Source: Microvelia longipes
Taxonomy: Eukaryota > Arthropoda > Insecta > Hemiptera > Veliidae
Direction: 5' to 3'
Assembly: GCA_018340805.1 (NCBI GenBank)
Contig: JACMZG010001913.1
Coordinates: forward strand, 33,095,890 to 33,159,889
Length of the DNA stretch: 64,000 nt
Below the pieces are notes generated by a model that saw only the letters and a list, made by a program, of their open reading frames with translations, made no database searches and was not told the DNA's origin. Both the position numbers and the translations under genes were made by a program. Every line of letters begins with the position of its first letter. Within the stretch, counting starts at the first letter, position 1. Of the stretch, positions 31,923-43,157 are shown in pieces.

Positions 31923-32627
31923 GTCCAAGAGCCAGACCTGAAAAAATGTGACTCATTTTGTACTACTTCAAATTTATTTTGATAATATACCTTAAATTAT
32001 GAAGAAAAAACATAGTCTGCCAATCCAGAGTGGAGCCCTTCATATGATTGCGAATGCTTAAAATTTTATAGAATCGCACACATGTCAGTTTTCTTGAAAA
32101 AAGTGGTTCCCTGTAGGTCGTGTGCAAATCATGTAGAGAAAATGTTTTAAAGTTGATAAAATGTTCTAGAAAACGAGTGTTTAATCATCAAAATCGGATC
32201 TCTAAAACCAAAGTAATGGCTCTTTCAAAAACAACAAAAAATGGTTAATTTATGCAAAGTCAGCGAATTTCTTTGGAAAAATATTGGCTTTTTGTGCATT
32301 TTTTGGTCATTTAACAAATGTCATAACTTTAGTTGTAGTTATCCGATTTTTATGAAAAAATACACGTTATACAGAAAATTTTATCAGGTTTAAAAAATGC
32401 TTTCTGTATGTTTTACACTTGACCTACAGGGAACCTCTTATTGCAAGAAAATTGGAATTTGTGCGATTTTCTAATATTTTGAGAGAGCGCATTCATATGA
32501 AGGGCTCTACTCTGAATAGGCAGACTCTGCTTTTCCTTCATAATTTAAGGTATATTTTCAGAAAGATTTGGTTTAATGTAGTACAAAATGAGTCACATTT
32601 TTTAGGCATGGCTCTTGCACTATTAAG
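31923..32627. mobile_element. 705-bp foldback with about 200-bp arms
   Basis: Left arm about 31923-32120 (tgtccaagagccagacctga ... ttccctgtaggtc) is complementary to right arm about 32414-32627 (gacctacagggaacc ... ggctcttgcacta), with an AT-rich 290-bp centre. No transposase. The open frame at 32419-32643 is a shadow of the arm. Termini resemble those of 4108-4392 (gacc)aagagcc, suggesting related foldback families. Confidence 0.78.
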
Positions 32628-32696
32628 CTTAGAGAAAACGTGACATTCTGAGGACGAGTAAAGTGAGAAAAAGTACAGAAGTAACCTGAAAACATT

Positions 32697-32835
32697 TTTA
32701 CTTTTCCTCATTTATACCGTAGGTATATAGAAGGAGGATTGTGTTTGTACAAAAATTCCTTAAACGAAATTTTAGCTGGATTATTCGTTTCAGGTGTTTT
32801 TAAGACCTCCTAAGCGGTTTGTGCGCATTTCATTC
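32697..32835 (+). repeat. dispersed repeat family D, partial
   Basis: acttttcctcatttataccg, taggtatatagaaggaggat and ggtgtttttaagacctccta. Truncated before the GT tract. Confidence 0.6.
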
Positions 32836-32974
32836 GAAAAATATGGAAAAATATGACTTCTGCTCGATAATTGAGTAACTGCTCAAGTTAAAAAGCATAA
32901 ACCGGAACTTTATGTAAGAAATGAATTGTTAAGCACGGAAACAAGCATTCCAAAGGATGTTCAATGTAAATACT
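32836..32974. repeat. SINE-like scrap, family G
   Basis: taattgagtaactgctcaag and aagcattccaaaggatg also occur near 51810-51900, in the same order. Confidence 0.5.
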
Positions 32975-33145
32975 TTGGACTCACTTCGCTCGTCCTCAGA
33001 ATATACAAGTCGTTAAATTATAAACCGACTCGTCTTCGGACTCGCTTTGCTCGTCTATATATAGTAAATAAATACATTTCATTCCCAGCTTTCACCCATC
33101 CAGACACTGACCACACTCGATGCAGCTTAACTTTTTTTATCCGAC
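32975..33145 (-). repeat. 5S-rRNA-like SINE
   Basis: Minus strand: ttggactcacttcgctcgtc and ttcggactcgctttgctcgt body modules, and the 5S-like head at about 33093-33128 (cacccatccagacactgacc then acactcgatgcagctta). Confidence 0.7.
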
Positions 33146-34040
33146 TAAAATCATGGATATACTTGCCTTACTGAAACGAAACTTAGTGTACTTATTCATA
33201 ACAAAAGGTTGTACTTGTACTGAATTTGAACCCAATTAGATTATTTTCCGGTTCTTTTTCCGGAGGGTTAAAAAGCAGACATAGAACTTAAATTCCGAAA
33301 TAAATTTCGAGTCCTACGATAAGTAGGACTCGAAATTTATTTCGCATCCCCGTTTCTAACTTATACTAACTTGGCGAATGTTAGTTTTAACACATCAGAA
33401 TTACAAAGGTGGTCAGGTTTTAAAATTCCAACGGGGTTCGATCGGTGGTGTAAAATATGCATACGTCCCCGCTGACATGACGCACGTATCTCTGCGTCAT
33501 CACGCATGCCTCACGAAAAACAGGTTTTGAACCAAGGTACTCGGGGGGCATGCGGAGTCGCGTAGGAACATCGTAGAGAGGACTGGTACATCGCGCAGGA
33601 CTGGTGCCGTTCAATGATTCAGCTACTCTGCAGAAACAAATAGTTTGCGAGAGGACTATGAAAATGTTTAAGCTTGCACTGCATATTTTGGTCAATAAAA
33701 AAAGAAAAAAGCTTTATGCCGCCAGAATGTGGGGAGTGCTAGACTAAATTCCACTACCCGTAAGCAATTGTCAGCTTACCCCGTCATTAATACACAAAAA
33801 CTGCGTGTCTGCTGCCGTCGCAGAGACCGCTGACTGGGGTAGACCAGTCAGAGACCGCCAAATTGGCCGCCTCAGAATCAAATACCTTTAACCTAGATGC
33901 TGACCCCACAGTTGACAGGGGCACATATGTGTGCACACATGTGTACATTAGCACATATTTTGTATTAAATTTTTATGAGCAATGAGGCATTTTAAAACTT
34001 TGGGGACAATTTTGGGAAACAAGGCTTGTAGGCTTGTAAT
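33146..34040. other. no gene; hairpin and a GC-richer patch
   Basis: 33299-33346 is a near-perfect hairpin with 21-bp arms (aataaatttcgagtcctac and its complement). 33420-33900 is less AT-rich and includes a tRNA-B-box-like ggttttgaaccaaggtactc at 33520-33543, similar to gagttcgaacccaggtacct at 51999-52018, perhaps another tRNA-derived repeat. No exon is supported; the antisense frame at 33420-33695 has no recognisable domain. Confidence 0.45.
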
Positions 34041-34058
34041 ATATAAATAAATAAATAA

Positions 34059-34123
<65 letters not shown>

Positions 34124-34125
34124 TT
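34041..34125. repeat. (TAAA)n/(TA)n microsatellite
   Basis: Four ataaataaataaata-type units followed by about 70 bp of TA with short breaks. Confidence 0.92.
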
Positions 34126-34242
34126 ATAATAAATTCTTGTTGTTTACATTTTCCACATTGTTTGTATTTTATTTTTGTTTATTAACGTTCTATTAAAAAA
34201 GTTACGGTAATATTTATTTCCTGTTTAGTTGTTTATATTCAT

Positions 34243-34372
34243 AGAGATATAAACTAGAGGGGGCATAGCTATCTCAATACATTGAGAGGCCAGAAACTTG
34301 GTTTTGGGTTTTCAGAGGCTCTGAGTAACCACATTGAAACCTCCTCCATGAGTGAATCAAGGTTATTATAAA
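34243..34372 (+). repeat. dispersed repeat family H, copy 2
   Basis: catagagatataaactagag, tcagaggctctgagtaacca, cattgaaacctcctccatga, aggttattataaatcaattc. Confidence 0.7.
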
Positions 34373-35135
34373 TCAATTCTCCCAAATCCTTAGTGGTTAA
34401 ACCTATTTATAAAAAAACCTAACTAACTCGTTGTCTTAATTTTCGTTTTATTTTTAATAAAAAAATTCAAAGAGAAACATTTTTTAGATCTTCATTTAGA
34501 CATTTTTCATTTTTTTGCCTTTTACTTGTTAATTCAAGCTTAACCAGAAAAATTATTAAAGTAAAATTTTATATCTGACCGCTATTTAGAGAAAAGACCG
34601 AAGATCACATTGTAGGCGAGAGTTTTACTATTGTGGTCACTACAATACGTTTATAAAAGGAGTATGATCTTAATTCATTTATCTCAGTATGATTTTAGGT
34701 TGTAAAGCAGTGTTATCATTATTTATTCCCGTTAATAAATAAAATTAAACTAAAAAGAGGTCTCTCATGGGCTTCTTTTCTTAGAAATATAATCTATATA
34801 ATCCAAATTATACAAATATAATTTATTTATATAGCGACATTATCTAATGAAAATTCGTGACAAAATCGCCTCGAAAATTTTATTTTTAAATATTAATGTA
34901 ATTTTAATTAATGTGATTTAGACTCATTATAGCTATGATGTCATTAATTTCTACGCTACATTTCATTTTAATTATATTTTTATTTCATTCATCACTGGCT
35001 GAATTTACTATATTTAAGGTATGTTCAAGTTTTTATTTCATTTATTTTTTATTTAAGTGCTTATTAAATTAGTTGGACAAAGGAGTGTCCTATGCCCATT
35101 CCAAACGTTTTCCATAAAGAAAAAATTATGAAGAC
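34373..35135. other. no gene seen
   Basis: AT-rich, no recognised repeat or exon. Confidence 0.4.
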
Positions 35136-35850
35136 TGCTTCCCTTGTCTTTTTAATTTACCTAAGTTACACCTCTTCCCTTGTCTTTATATTTACCTAAA
35201 TTACACTCTTCCCTTGTTTTTTATAATTTACCTAAAATTCTTTCTTGTTTTTATAAATTTACCCTAAAGTTACACTCTTCCCTTGTCTTTTAATTTACCC
35301 TGAAGTTACACCCTCTTCCTTGTTTTTATAATTTACCTAAAGTTACACCTCTTTCCTTGTCTTTATAATTTACCCTAAAGGTTACACCTCTTCCTTGTCT
35401 ACCCTGAAGTTACACCTTTCCCTTGTCCTTGTCCCTTTCGTTATAATTTACCCTAAAGTTACACCCTTCCCTTGTCTTCATAATTTACCCTAAAGTTACA
35501 CCTTTCCTTGTCTTCATAATTTACCCTAAAGTTAACCTCTTCCCTTGTCATAATTTACCCTAAAGTTACACCCTTCCCTTGTTTTCATAATTTACCCTAA
35601 AGTTACACCTCTTCCCTTGTCGTTATAATTTACCCTAAAGTTACACCCCTTCCCTTGTCTTCATAATTTACCCTAAAGTTACACCTCTTCCCTTGTCGTT
35701 ATAATTTACCCTAAAGTTACACCTTCCCTTCTTCATAATTTACCCTAAAGTTACCCCTTCCCTTGTCTATAATTTACCCTAAAGTTACACCCCTTCCCTT
35801 GTCTTCATAATTTACCCTAAAGTTACACCTCTTCCCTTGTCTTCATAAAA
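35136..35850. repeat. 38-bp minisatellite, about 18 copies
   Basis: Units taccctaaagttacacctct plus tcccttgtcttcataattt. The left half is irregular with many short deletions; the right half is homogeneous. Confidence 0.95.
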
Positions 35851-35854
35851 CTGA

Positions 35855-35975
35855 TCTACCCTCTATGAAGGCTAGCGAAGCAAGACCGTACGAGTATGAG
35901 CGTAACGATTCTAAAAAGTTCGTAAAATGAACTTGTTCCGAAGTACCGCGTACGCGATTTATTACTTTCTTTTCG
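35855..35975 (+). repeat. 5S-rRNA-like SINE, 3' part only
   Basis: gaaggctagcgaagcaagac, cgagtatgagcgtaacgatt and gttccgaagtaccgcgtacg then cgattta, the family's 3' end without the 5S-like head. Confidence 0.6.
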
Positions 35976-36574
35976 TATTTATTTATTGTTACGTTAATAA
36001 GCCCCCCTCCCAACTTATTGGTTATTGGCGTGCTGTCAATTGATCCTAATTAAAATCACGCTTTAAATAGATTAAGAAAGAGTTTTATTGCAGGAATATA
36101 ATATTATTGTATATTATCATATTATAAAGTCCGAAGTCCTTTATAACTTACAACAATTACAATCTAAGTGGTGCATTAAAGAGGACTATTAAACAAATCA
36201 CTCACTACATGTGACAACTAAATGACACAAGAACAATTGCGTACCAAATATCGCAAAAAGTGTTTTATCTCGCCGAGAAATAAATGACAACATAAAAACC
36301 TTTTAGTGCGTTTATTTTTGATAGCTTAACTTAAAATGCAATTACTTGAAAATTATGCAGCCATTATTTAATTTAACAAATTTGATGAGATTAGAGATTC
36401 TGTTATTATAATTTTTCTTTTCTTCTTGAATCTTGAACCTACAGGGTCATTTCATACTTAAAAACCATTGATTTAGTGATTCATTATTAAATGTTTTTGT
36501 GTGTGTGTGTGTGTGTGTGTATACGCTGAGCAAAGGAGCTTTATGTGCCTCGACCGTAAAGGCATTATGTGCCT
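35976..36574. other. no gene; (GT)n tract
   Basis: A short gtgtgtgtgtgtgtgtgtgt run at about 36498-36520. An open frame starting there is incidental. Confidence 0.45.
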
Positions 36575-36715
36575 TTATGTCGTCACTAGGAGCCGCTTCG
36601 CCGCCCCTCATCCCCGTTGTGGCCTCGAAACGGCCACAAGGTTGTTGTCCTATATTAGTGTGTCAAATTAATATAAGTGGCGTGCTACCACTTATGTATG
36701 CGACTTTTCAAATGT
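36575..36715 (+). repeat. dispersed repeat family I, copy 3
   Basis: gccgcttcgccgcccctcat, ggccacaaggttgttgtcct and taagtggcgtgctaccactt; matches 5900-5997 and 30575-30705. Confidence 0.65.
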
Positions 36716-36929
36716 ATTAACCAAAAAAAAGTGATATGTTTACGTTAAATATGTCAATCAATGTAACCGGAACTAATGCTTATAATAATAAGTAACTTCA
36801 TAGTTTTGTTAACTAAACATGAAAATACATGTGTAAAAAAAAATCAGCTCGATCTATACTCTTTTTGAAGATTTGTGATTTTTGAAATGTTCAGTAGGTA
36901 TATATTGTGGGTTAATTACGTCACACATA

Positions 36930-37075
36930 TTTTGTAAACAATGGGGTTTGGGACATTAAAAAGGTTAATTTTTGTACCAAGTTAGTTTATANNNNNNNNN
37001 NNNNNNNNNNNNNNNNNNNNNNNNNNNNNNNNNNNNNNNNNNNTGTGGATGTGTGTGTCTGTATCAACTGTGTTG
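36930..37075. repeat. family seen at 13.3 kb, interrupted by a gap
   Basis: Left of the N run: aatggggtttgggacattaa, aaaggttaatttttgtacca. Right: tgtggatgtgtgtgtctgta. The GT tract is probably what failed to assemble. Confidence 0.6.
36992..37043. other. assembly gap, 52 N
   Basis: A run of 52 N inside a dispersed repeat next to a GT-rich tract. Unlike the 1000-N gap, its size may be an estimate. Confidence 0.99.
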
Positions 37076-37079
37076 ATAC

Positions 37080-37155
37080 ACATTGAAGACGAGCCTAGCG
37101 AATCTGAAATGGTGAGAAAAATGTTTAAGGTACCGTACCCGATTTTTGTCTTGCC
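37080..37155 (+). repeat. 5S-rRNA-like SINE, 3' scrap
   Basis: gaagacgagcctagcgaatc then aaggtaccgtacccgatttt, the family's 3' end. Confidence 0.5.
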
Positions 37156-37511
37156 TTGTAAGCTTAGAGAGGAAGTTTAAGTTATTCTCGAAAACCAGGT
37201 TGTTTGTCGTGCTGCAGCATTGGGTACCTCCATTCCGCGTATGGAGGTGTCAAAGAAGAGTTGAGAAACTTTTCCATCCTCCGGATAAGAAATCTCTGAT
37301 ATATTCTATTTTGGTATCGTTATCAATCTGAGTGATGTCCTTTAATAAGAGACATCCGCTTTCTTCTTATAAAAGCCTTGTATACTTCCAAGTTATGCAA
37401 TTCTTTGAGAATTGTTTCTTAGCTATTCTTTAGTTAAGAATTATTAACCTTTCTCAAGGGTGATGTATGGATAATATTGTTACAAACATACATAATGAGT
37501 ATACTCGACTA
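37156..37511. other. no gene seen
   Basis: A 61-codon frame at 37146-37331 has no recognisable domain. No repeat recognised. Confidence 0.4.
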
Positions 37512-37790
37512 CAGCGGTCTTAGCATGACGGCCTAAAAGACAAAACCAGCAATCTAGATTTTTATTTTATAATCTATTTCGATATAATTCTGTCTCTATA
37601 ATTTTGACATGAGAGATCCAATGTTCGAAACCCGGGCTATGCTCTCAGTTTGTTTAAATACTATTTTATACTAAAAAGATATTGTTACTTTAAGTAATAT
37701 TAGAGCATAGTAGATGCTACCCATCTAGAGTTATTCCTGCAGGGTGAATACCCTTATGGGCGGTAAGACCATAAACAGACATTTCTTACA
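37512..37790 (+). repeat. tRNA-derived SINE, diverged copy
   Basis: B box gttcgaaacccgggctatgc at 37623-37642, then ctcagtttgtttaaatacta, tagagcatagtagatgctac, gcagggtgaatacccttatg and ggcggtaagaccataaac. This is the same module order as 5998-6236, with a longer, degenerate head. Confidence 0.72.
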
Positions 37791-37844
37791 TTTAACATAA
37801 TAGATAATGCAATTACTTTTTAAATTAATCTAAATATAATTATA

Positions 37845-38885
37845 CACATATAGAACATAATTAAAAAATAACATATAACAAATATAACAAGATAATGCAA
37901 ATAATAATAACATAGATTAAATAAACATAATCTATAACAAGATAATGCAATAATATACATAGTATAAATACATTAAATCTAAATTAAGATAATGCAAATA
38001 ATATAATAGTTTAAATACATAAATCTAATCAAGATTATGCAATAATATGCATAGTTTAATAACATAAATCTAAATATAGATAATGCAATATATACATAGT
38101 TTTAAATAACATAATCTAAACAAGATAATGCAATAATATACATAGTTTAAATAAATTAATCTAAAAGATAATGCAAATAATATACATAGTTTAAATTAAC
38201 ATAATCTAAACAAGATATGCAAATAAATACATAGTAAAAAGATAATGCAATAATATACATTAGTTTAATAATCTAAACAAGATAATGCAAATATATAACA
38301 TAGATAATCTGGATAATAAAATAACATATTAAAACATAATGCACAATAATGCAATAATATAATAGTTTAAATAACATAAATCTATAACAATAATGCAAAT
38401 AATATACATAGTTTAAATAACATAATCTAAACAAGATAATGCAAATAATATACATAGTTTAAATAACATAATCTAAACAAGATAATGCAAATAATATACA
38501 TAGTTTAAATAACATAATCTAAACAAGATAATGCAAATAATATACATAGTTTAAATAACATAATCTAAACAAGATAATGCAAATAATATGCATAGTTTAA
38601 TAACATAATCTAACAGATATGCAAATAATATACATAGTTTAATAACATAATCTAAACAAGATAATGCAAATAATATAATAGTTTAAATAACATAATTAAA
38701 ACAGATAATGCAAATTAATTATACATAGTTTAATAACATAATGCTAACAAGATAATGCAAATTATACATAGTTTAAAAAACATAATCTAACAGATAAGCA
38801 AATAATATACATAGTTTAATAACATAATCTAAACAAGATAATGCAAATAATATACATAGTTTAAATAACATAATGCAAATAATGA
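37845..38885. repeat. 46-bp minisatellite, about 22 copies
   Basis: Units aacataatctaaacaagata plus atgcaaataatatacatagt plus ttaaat. Central units are identical; outer ones vary and carry 1-2-base deletions. The errantivirus lies about 35 bp beyond its right edge. Antisense low-complexity frames are artefacts. Confidence 0.95.
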
Positions 38886-38919
38886 ACATGAGCAAACTAA
38901 TGTTCGCTCCAGATACGCA

Positions 38920-39128
38920 AGTTATATTCTGAACATTGCTGACTTGATAGCTCAAGCCCCCTTCATCTTTTATGTTGACATAAACATAATAAAACTTATA
39001 TATAGGGGTACTAATGTACCCAAGCCTGGTAGTTTGTTTTCTATTGTTCTCTTGTACTTAACTTAGTGTATCTGTTAAATAAATTTATTGTTTTTAAAAA
39101 CTTTGAATATTATTCGTTTCACGTAATT
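38920..39128 (+). repeat. 5' LTR
   Basis: 209 bp, agttatattctgaac...cacgtaatt. TATA-like ttatatatagg at 38997-39007 and polyadenylation signal aataaa at 39078-39083, giving a compact U3-R-U5 layout. The target duplication cgca precedes it. Confidence 0.95.
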
Positions 39129-39146
39129 GGCGCTGCGGACAGGATA
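39127..39146 (+). promoter_or_regulatory. tRNA primer binding site
   Basis: tggcgctgcggacaggatac, starting in the last base of the LTR with TGG (complement of tRNA CCA). The sequence fits a serine tRNA 3' end, as used by many errantiviruses; this is from general resemblance, not a search. Confidence 0.75.
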
Positions 39147-39563
39147 CGTGGATAGGTTTTTTCATCGAAACTCTATTTTTGTCTTAACAAATTAACCGCG
39201 TATCCGTAACCAAATAAATTTTATTACTGTGAAGTGTTAAAGTGCTAAGTAATTAAGTGCAAGGATCAAACACTACCCGTTTGGAATAACGAAAAGTCCA
39301 GTTTTTTGAAGAATAGAGGATTATATGATGCCAAAGTTCTTCCTAGGTTTAATATTATTGTAAGTCTTTTATAAGTACTAATTACCAAAAAATAAGCAAT
39401 TATCGTAAAAAGAAATATAAAAAGAAGAAAATTTATTTTGTTGATTGAAACTTAATTGTATGAATAATTTTGAAGATTATACTAAGTTTTTGAGAATATA
39501 AATTTAAAAGAAAGTAGTTTAGCTAATCAAATCTTAGAATATAAAAAACATTTTGGAGACAAG
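39147..39563 (+). other. errantivirus leader
   Basis: About 0.4 kb of untranslated leader between primer site and gag. It would carry the packaging signal; no structure is obvious. Confidence 0.6.
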
Positions 39564-40828
39564 ATGCCCGTAGATTATCAACTTTTGAAATTATATTTGG
39601 AGACTATCCCTCCATATGATGGCAACCCACATACCCTCTCAGTGTATGTTAACAACGCTGAAAGTTTAATTAATCAGTTTGCCACACCTGGAAACGAAGC
39701 TATCTGTACGTTCCTCTTAAAAGCTTTAGTAGGTAAACTAACTGGAAGGGCACTTATGCTCATCGGTTCCCGGACCGAACTAACAACCTGGGCTCAAGTA
39801 AAAGAGACCCTTAATCAGTATTTTGGAGATCAGAGGGATCTCGATTGTCTCATTCAGGATTTATTATGCCTGAAACCCGATAGGAGAGAAGCTCCCTATC
39901 AATTTGGTATCAAATGCCAAGACCTGAGATGCTTAATCATTTCAAAGTTAAATGTAATGACCGGTCTCTCATCGGCCGAAAAAACAATAAGGGTTAAGAG
40001 CTATGATGATCTTGCTCTCAAGACGTTCATCAGAGGCCTCCCCCTCACTTACAACTCAGTATTCGATTAAGAAACCCTAGCTCATTAGAAACAGCTATGG
40101 GGTACGTCATAGAAGAAGAAAATTTTCTGCATGCTTCCAGACAGAGCAATAACCTCAATTTCAACTCGACGTACAATCCAATAAGTAAAATAACTCCAAG
40201 TAGTCTAAGTAGTAAGCATACTAACCTAAATACTCTATCCAAACCTCCTACAAACTTTAATAGAATACCTAACAGATTTGTTCCCCTCCTCAATACTATA
40301 CTCGTGGACCCCAACTAAATTCGCAAAACTATTATAGACCCATGTCAAATAATGTTAATCTTAATCAAAGACCACCATTTGTAAACCAGCAATATAGGGC
40401 ACCGACCCCACCTCGTCCTTGGGTACCTCAAAATCATTTTCATAATAACCAAAAATTCAATGGACCTAACAATATTAATCAAAGCACTCCAACGCCTATG
40501 GATGTGGATTCGAGTAATACAAAATTATTTCACCAAAATATAGATAGCTATAACCCATACGAGGGTCTATCTTCTTATAACTATCTTGATGAGGGCCAAC
40601 TTGATTATTGGTACTCAAGTGAACATGAATTTGCACATCCTGGGTTTGATAGGTCAACCCCCATATAACTATCAACCTGATATAGATATCCAAAACCACG
40701 TCCCTGAGATAAACCAACGCCTTCCTGGCTCCTCAGGAACCAGCCAAGAAAATCAATTAGGTACTGATACTACAAACGGAGATAAATCCCTTTTTCGGGA
40801 AACTGCCTCCCAGGACCTGGAGAGTTAG
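39564..40828 (+). CDS. errantivirus gag, frame-broken
   Basis: Starts at ATG 39564 (MPVDYQLLKLYLETIPPYDG), the usual errantivirus capsid start. Readable in three pieces: 39564 to about 40060, about 40060-40318, and 40342 to about 40668, then the last frame to a stop at 40828. The first part is the capsid-like helical region; the latter part is Asn/Pro-rich. No CCHC zinc knuckle is visible, as usual for this group. Breaks near 40060, 40320-40342 and 40640-40668 look like one-base indels. Confidence 0.85.
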
Positions 40829-41418
40829 TACAAGTAAATTGCGTTAGAGAAGATTTACCGTATGTTAACATTCCGGAAATAAATGCTAAATTACTAATTG
40901 ACACCGGAAGTTCTAGAAGTTTACTCGATCCAGAAATAGCTAAGAAATACTTTAATCAGTATATTTACAAAGAAAATTTTCACATTCAAACGGCCCACGA
41001 TATCACTTTTCATGACGAAGTGATAAGCATACCAATATTCCCCTCTTTCAAACTTGACAAGGTAAGCTACCACAAATTTTATTTATTCAAATTTAATCAA
41101 AATTTCGACGGACTGATAGGAATTGACCTTTTAAAACTATTAAGTGCTCAAATAGACATGAAAAATAAACTATTGGTAACCCCTTATGTTAAGCTACCAA
41201 TAGTATACGGGAAAAGTGATGACCCAGTACAAACTTATAAAATCCCAGCCAACACACAATTAGTGATAAAACTCCCTGTAGACAAAGAGTCAGGTTTAGC
41301 TGTGATAGAGCAAATTAAAATAAAGAAAGGAGTAGAAATCCCACAAGCTCTAGTAAATGTAAAAAATTATTGTGCCTACACGTGTATAAATAATTTTAAT
41401 GACACGAAGAAAATTTAG
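40786..41418 (+). CDS. errantivirus pol: aspartic protease region
   Basis: Opens without its own ATG at 40786 in the -1 frame relative to the last gag frame, overlapping gag by about 45 bp. This is the normal arrangement for a gag-pol programmed -1 shift; a candidate slippery stretch is the ctttttc run near 40791. Catalytic LIDTGSS lies at about 40891-40911, followed by flap-like and GIDLL segments. The frame is lost near 41395-41418. Confidence 0.85.
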   Translation: MPFSGNCLPGPGELVQVNCVREDLPYVNIPEINAKLLIDTGSSRSLLDPEIAKKYFNQYIYKENFHIQTAHDITFHDEVISIPIFPSFKLDKVSYHKFYLFKFNQNFDGLIGIDLLKLLSAQIDMKNKLLVTPYVKLPIVYGKSDDPVQTYKIPANTQLVIKLPVDKESGLAVIEQIKIKKGVEIPQALVNVKNYCAYTCINNFNDTKKI

Positions 41419-42370
41419 AAATGATGAGACCTTTAAATATAATATTTTAGATCCAAATACAAATGACCTTGTACCGTGGGGAGAGAAAGTATTTAATCAT
41501 AACATATGTCCTAATACAGATAAGACTTACTCACACGACGACAAACTTACAGACAATCTAAAAAAGCTGAGACTAGATCATTGTAACGAAGAAGAAAAAC
41601 AAGCTATAAATGCACTTTGTTTTGAATATAGAGATATATTTCATTGTCAAGGTATTCCTTTAACTTTTACAAATGAAATTAAACATCAGATAAATTTGAC
41701 AGATGATAAGCCTATATATATTAAACAGTACAGATACCCTGCCTCACTTAGAGAGGAAGTTAACAGACAAGTTAATGAAATGTTACGAGATGGAATAGTC
41801 CAGCATAGTACCTCGCCCTACTCGTTTCCAATATGGGTGGTACCTAAGAAATTAGACACCACAGGGATACAAAAGTATAGGATCTGTATCGATTTTAGAG
41901 CCCTTAACGACCGGACAATAGGGGACAAACACCCTTTACCTAACATTTCTGACATCCTAGATAATCTAGGTAATGCAAATTTCTATAGCACCCTCGATCT
42001 TGCCAGCGGGTTCCATCAAGTAGAGGTAGACCCAAAAGATAGATACAAAACTGCATTCTCTACAGATTCGTATCACCTAGAGTGGGTGAGACTCCCTATG
42101 GGGCTAAAAAATGCTCCTGCCACCTACGAAGGATGATGAACCATATTTTAAGAGGGCTAGTAAACAAAATTTGTATGGTATACCTGGATGACATTATTAT
42201 ATTTTCAACCACATTTAAACAACACCTCCAAAATTTACGAACTGTTTTTGACCGACTTCGACAGGCTAACCTAAAAGTCACACTTGACAAATCTGAGTTT
42301 TTAAAACCAGAAGTACAGTTCCTGGGTCATATCGTTACTCCTGACGGTGTAAAACCAAACCGACAAAATA
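41399..42370 (+). CDS. errantivirus pol: reverse transcriptase
   Basis: Domain order is clear: YRYPASLREEVNRQVNEML, WVVPKK, RICIDFRALN, FYSTLDLASGFHQVEV (first catalytic Asp), LPMGLKNAPATY, then YLDDII at about 42180-42197 (catalytic Asp pair) and FLGHIVT. One frame change near 42130 splits the palm between LPMGLKNAP and YLDD; a second near 42358 precedes the connection. All catalytic residues are present. An antisense frame at 42096-42290 is a shadow. Confidence 0.92.
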
Positions 42371-43114
42371 TCTGCCATAAAAAAATACCCCATTCCTAAA
42401 ACTCAAAAAGAGATCAAGTGCTTCTTAGGCTTACTGTCATATTACCGACGGTTTATTAAGGACTTTGCAAAAATCACAAAGCCTATGACGGCATGTTTAA
42501 AAAAGAATTCTAAAGTAGTATATGAAGACCCCACCTTTATACAATGTTTTGAGGCATGCAAAAACATGCTGATTAACGACCCGATTTTACAGTACCCTGA
42601 TTTCAGTAAAGAATTCATATTAACTACTGATGCTAGTAACTTTGCTATTTCGGGAATACTATCACAAGGCACTGTTCCAAATGACCGGCCTATAGCGTAC
42701 GCTTCGCGCACCCTAAGCGAAACAGAAGTTCGTTATAGTACTATAGAAAAGGAACTCTTGGCTATTGTTTGGGCATGCGGTTATTTCCGCCACTATATTT
42801 GGGGAAAGAAATTCAAAATCTATACTGACCATCGACCCTTAACTTGGTTGTTTAATCTTAAGGAACCAAACTCAAAATTAATCCGTTGGAAATTGAAACT
42901 CGAGGAATATGACTACGAGCTTATTTATAAGCGGGGCTCACAAAATGTTAATGCCGATGCGCTATCTAGAATTAAAATTAATGCCATTGAGAGCGAATCT
43001 ATAGCTGAAACCACTAATAGCGTCACTAACAATGTAGGAGACTCCCAGTTCGATGCAGCCAGATATTTGCGAGATCTGTGCGAAAATATCAACGATAACC
43101 TAGACCCAATTTAG
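42362..43114 (+). CDS. errantivirus pol: RT connection and RNase H
   Basis: One uninterrupted frame. KEIKCFLGLLSYYRRFI at the start is the RT thumb/connection motif. RNase H follows with TTDASNFAISGILSQ (first Asp), ETEVRYSTIEKELLAIVWA (Glu) and YTDHRPLTWL (Asp), then ADALSRI. All acidic catalytic positions expected of the Ty3/gypsy RNase H are visible. Confidence 0.92.
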   Translation, partial: DKISAIKKYPIPKTQKEIKCFLGLLSYYRRFIKDFAKITKPMTACLKKNSKVVYEDPTFIQCFEACKNMLINDPILQYPDFSKEFILTTDASNFAISGILSQGTVPNDRPIAYASRTLSETEVRYSTIEKELLAIVWACGYFRHYIWGKKFKIYTDHRPLTWLFNLKEPNSKLIRWKLKLEEYDYELIYKRGSQNVNADALSRIKINAIESESIAETTNSVTNNVGDSQFDAARYLRDLCENINDNLDPI

Positions 43115-43157
43115 AACCATCGAATTTGAATATTAGTGATAATTTGGATCAGCCGGT

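Noticed and set aside
33420..33695. 91-codon minus-strand frame in a GC-richer patch
   Set aside because: No recognisable domain; overlaps a possible tRNA-like repeat.
40045..40314. Minus-strand frames inside the errantivirus (also 40496-40717, 42096-42290, 42442-42711)
   Set aside because: Shadows of gag and pol on the other strand.
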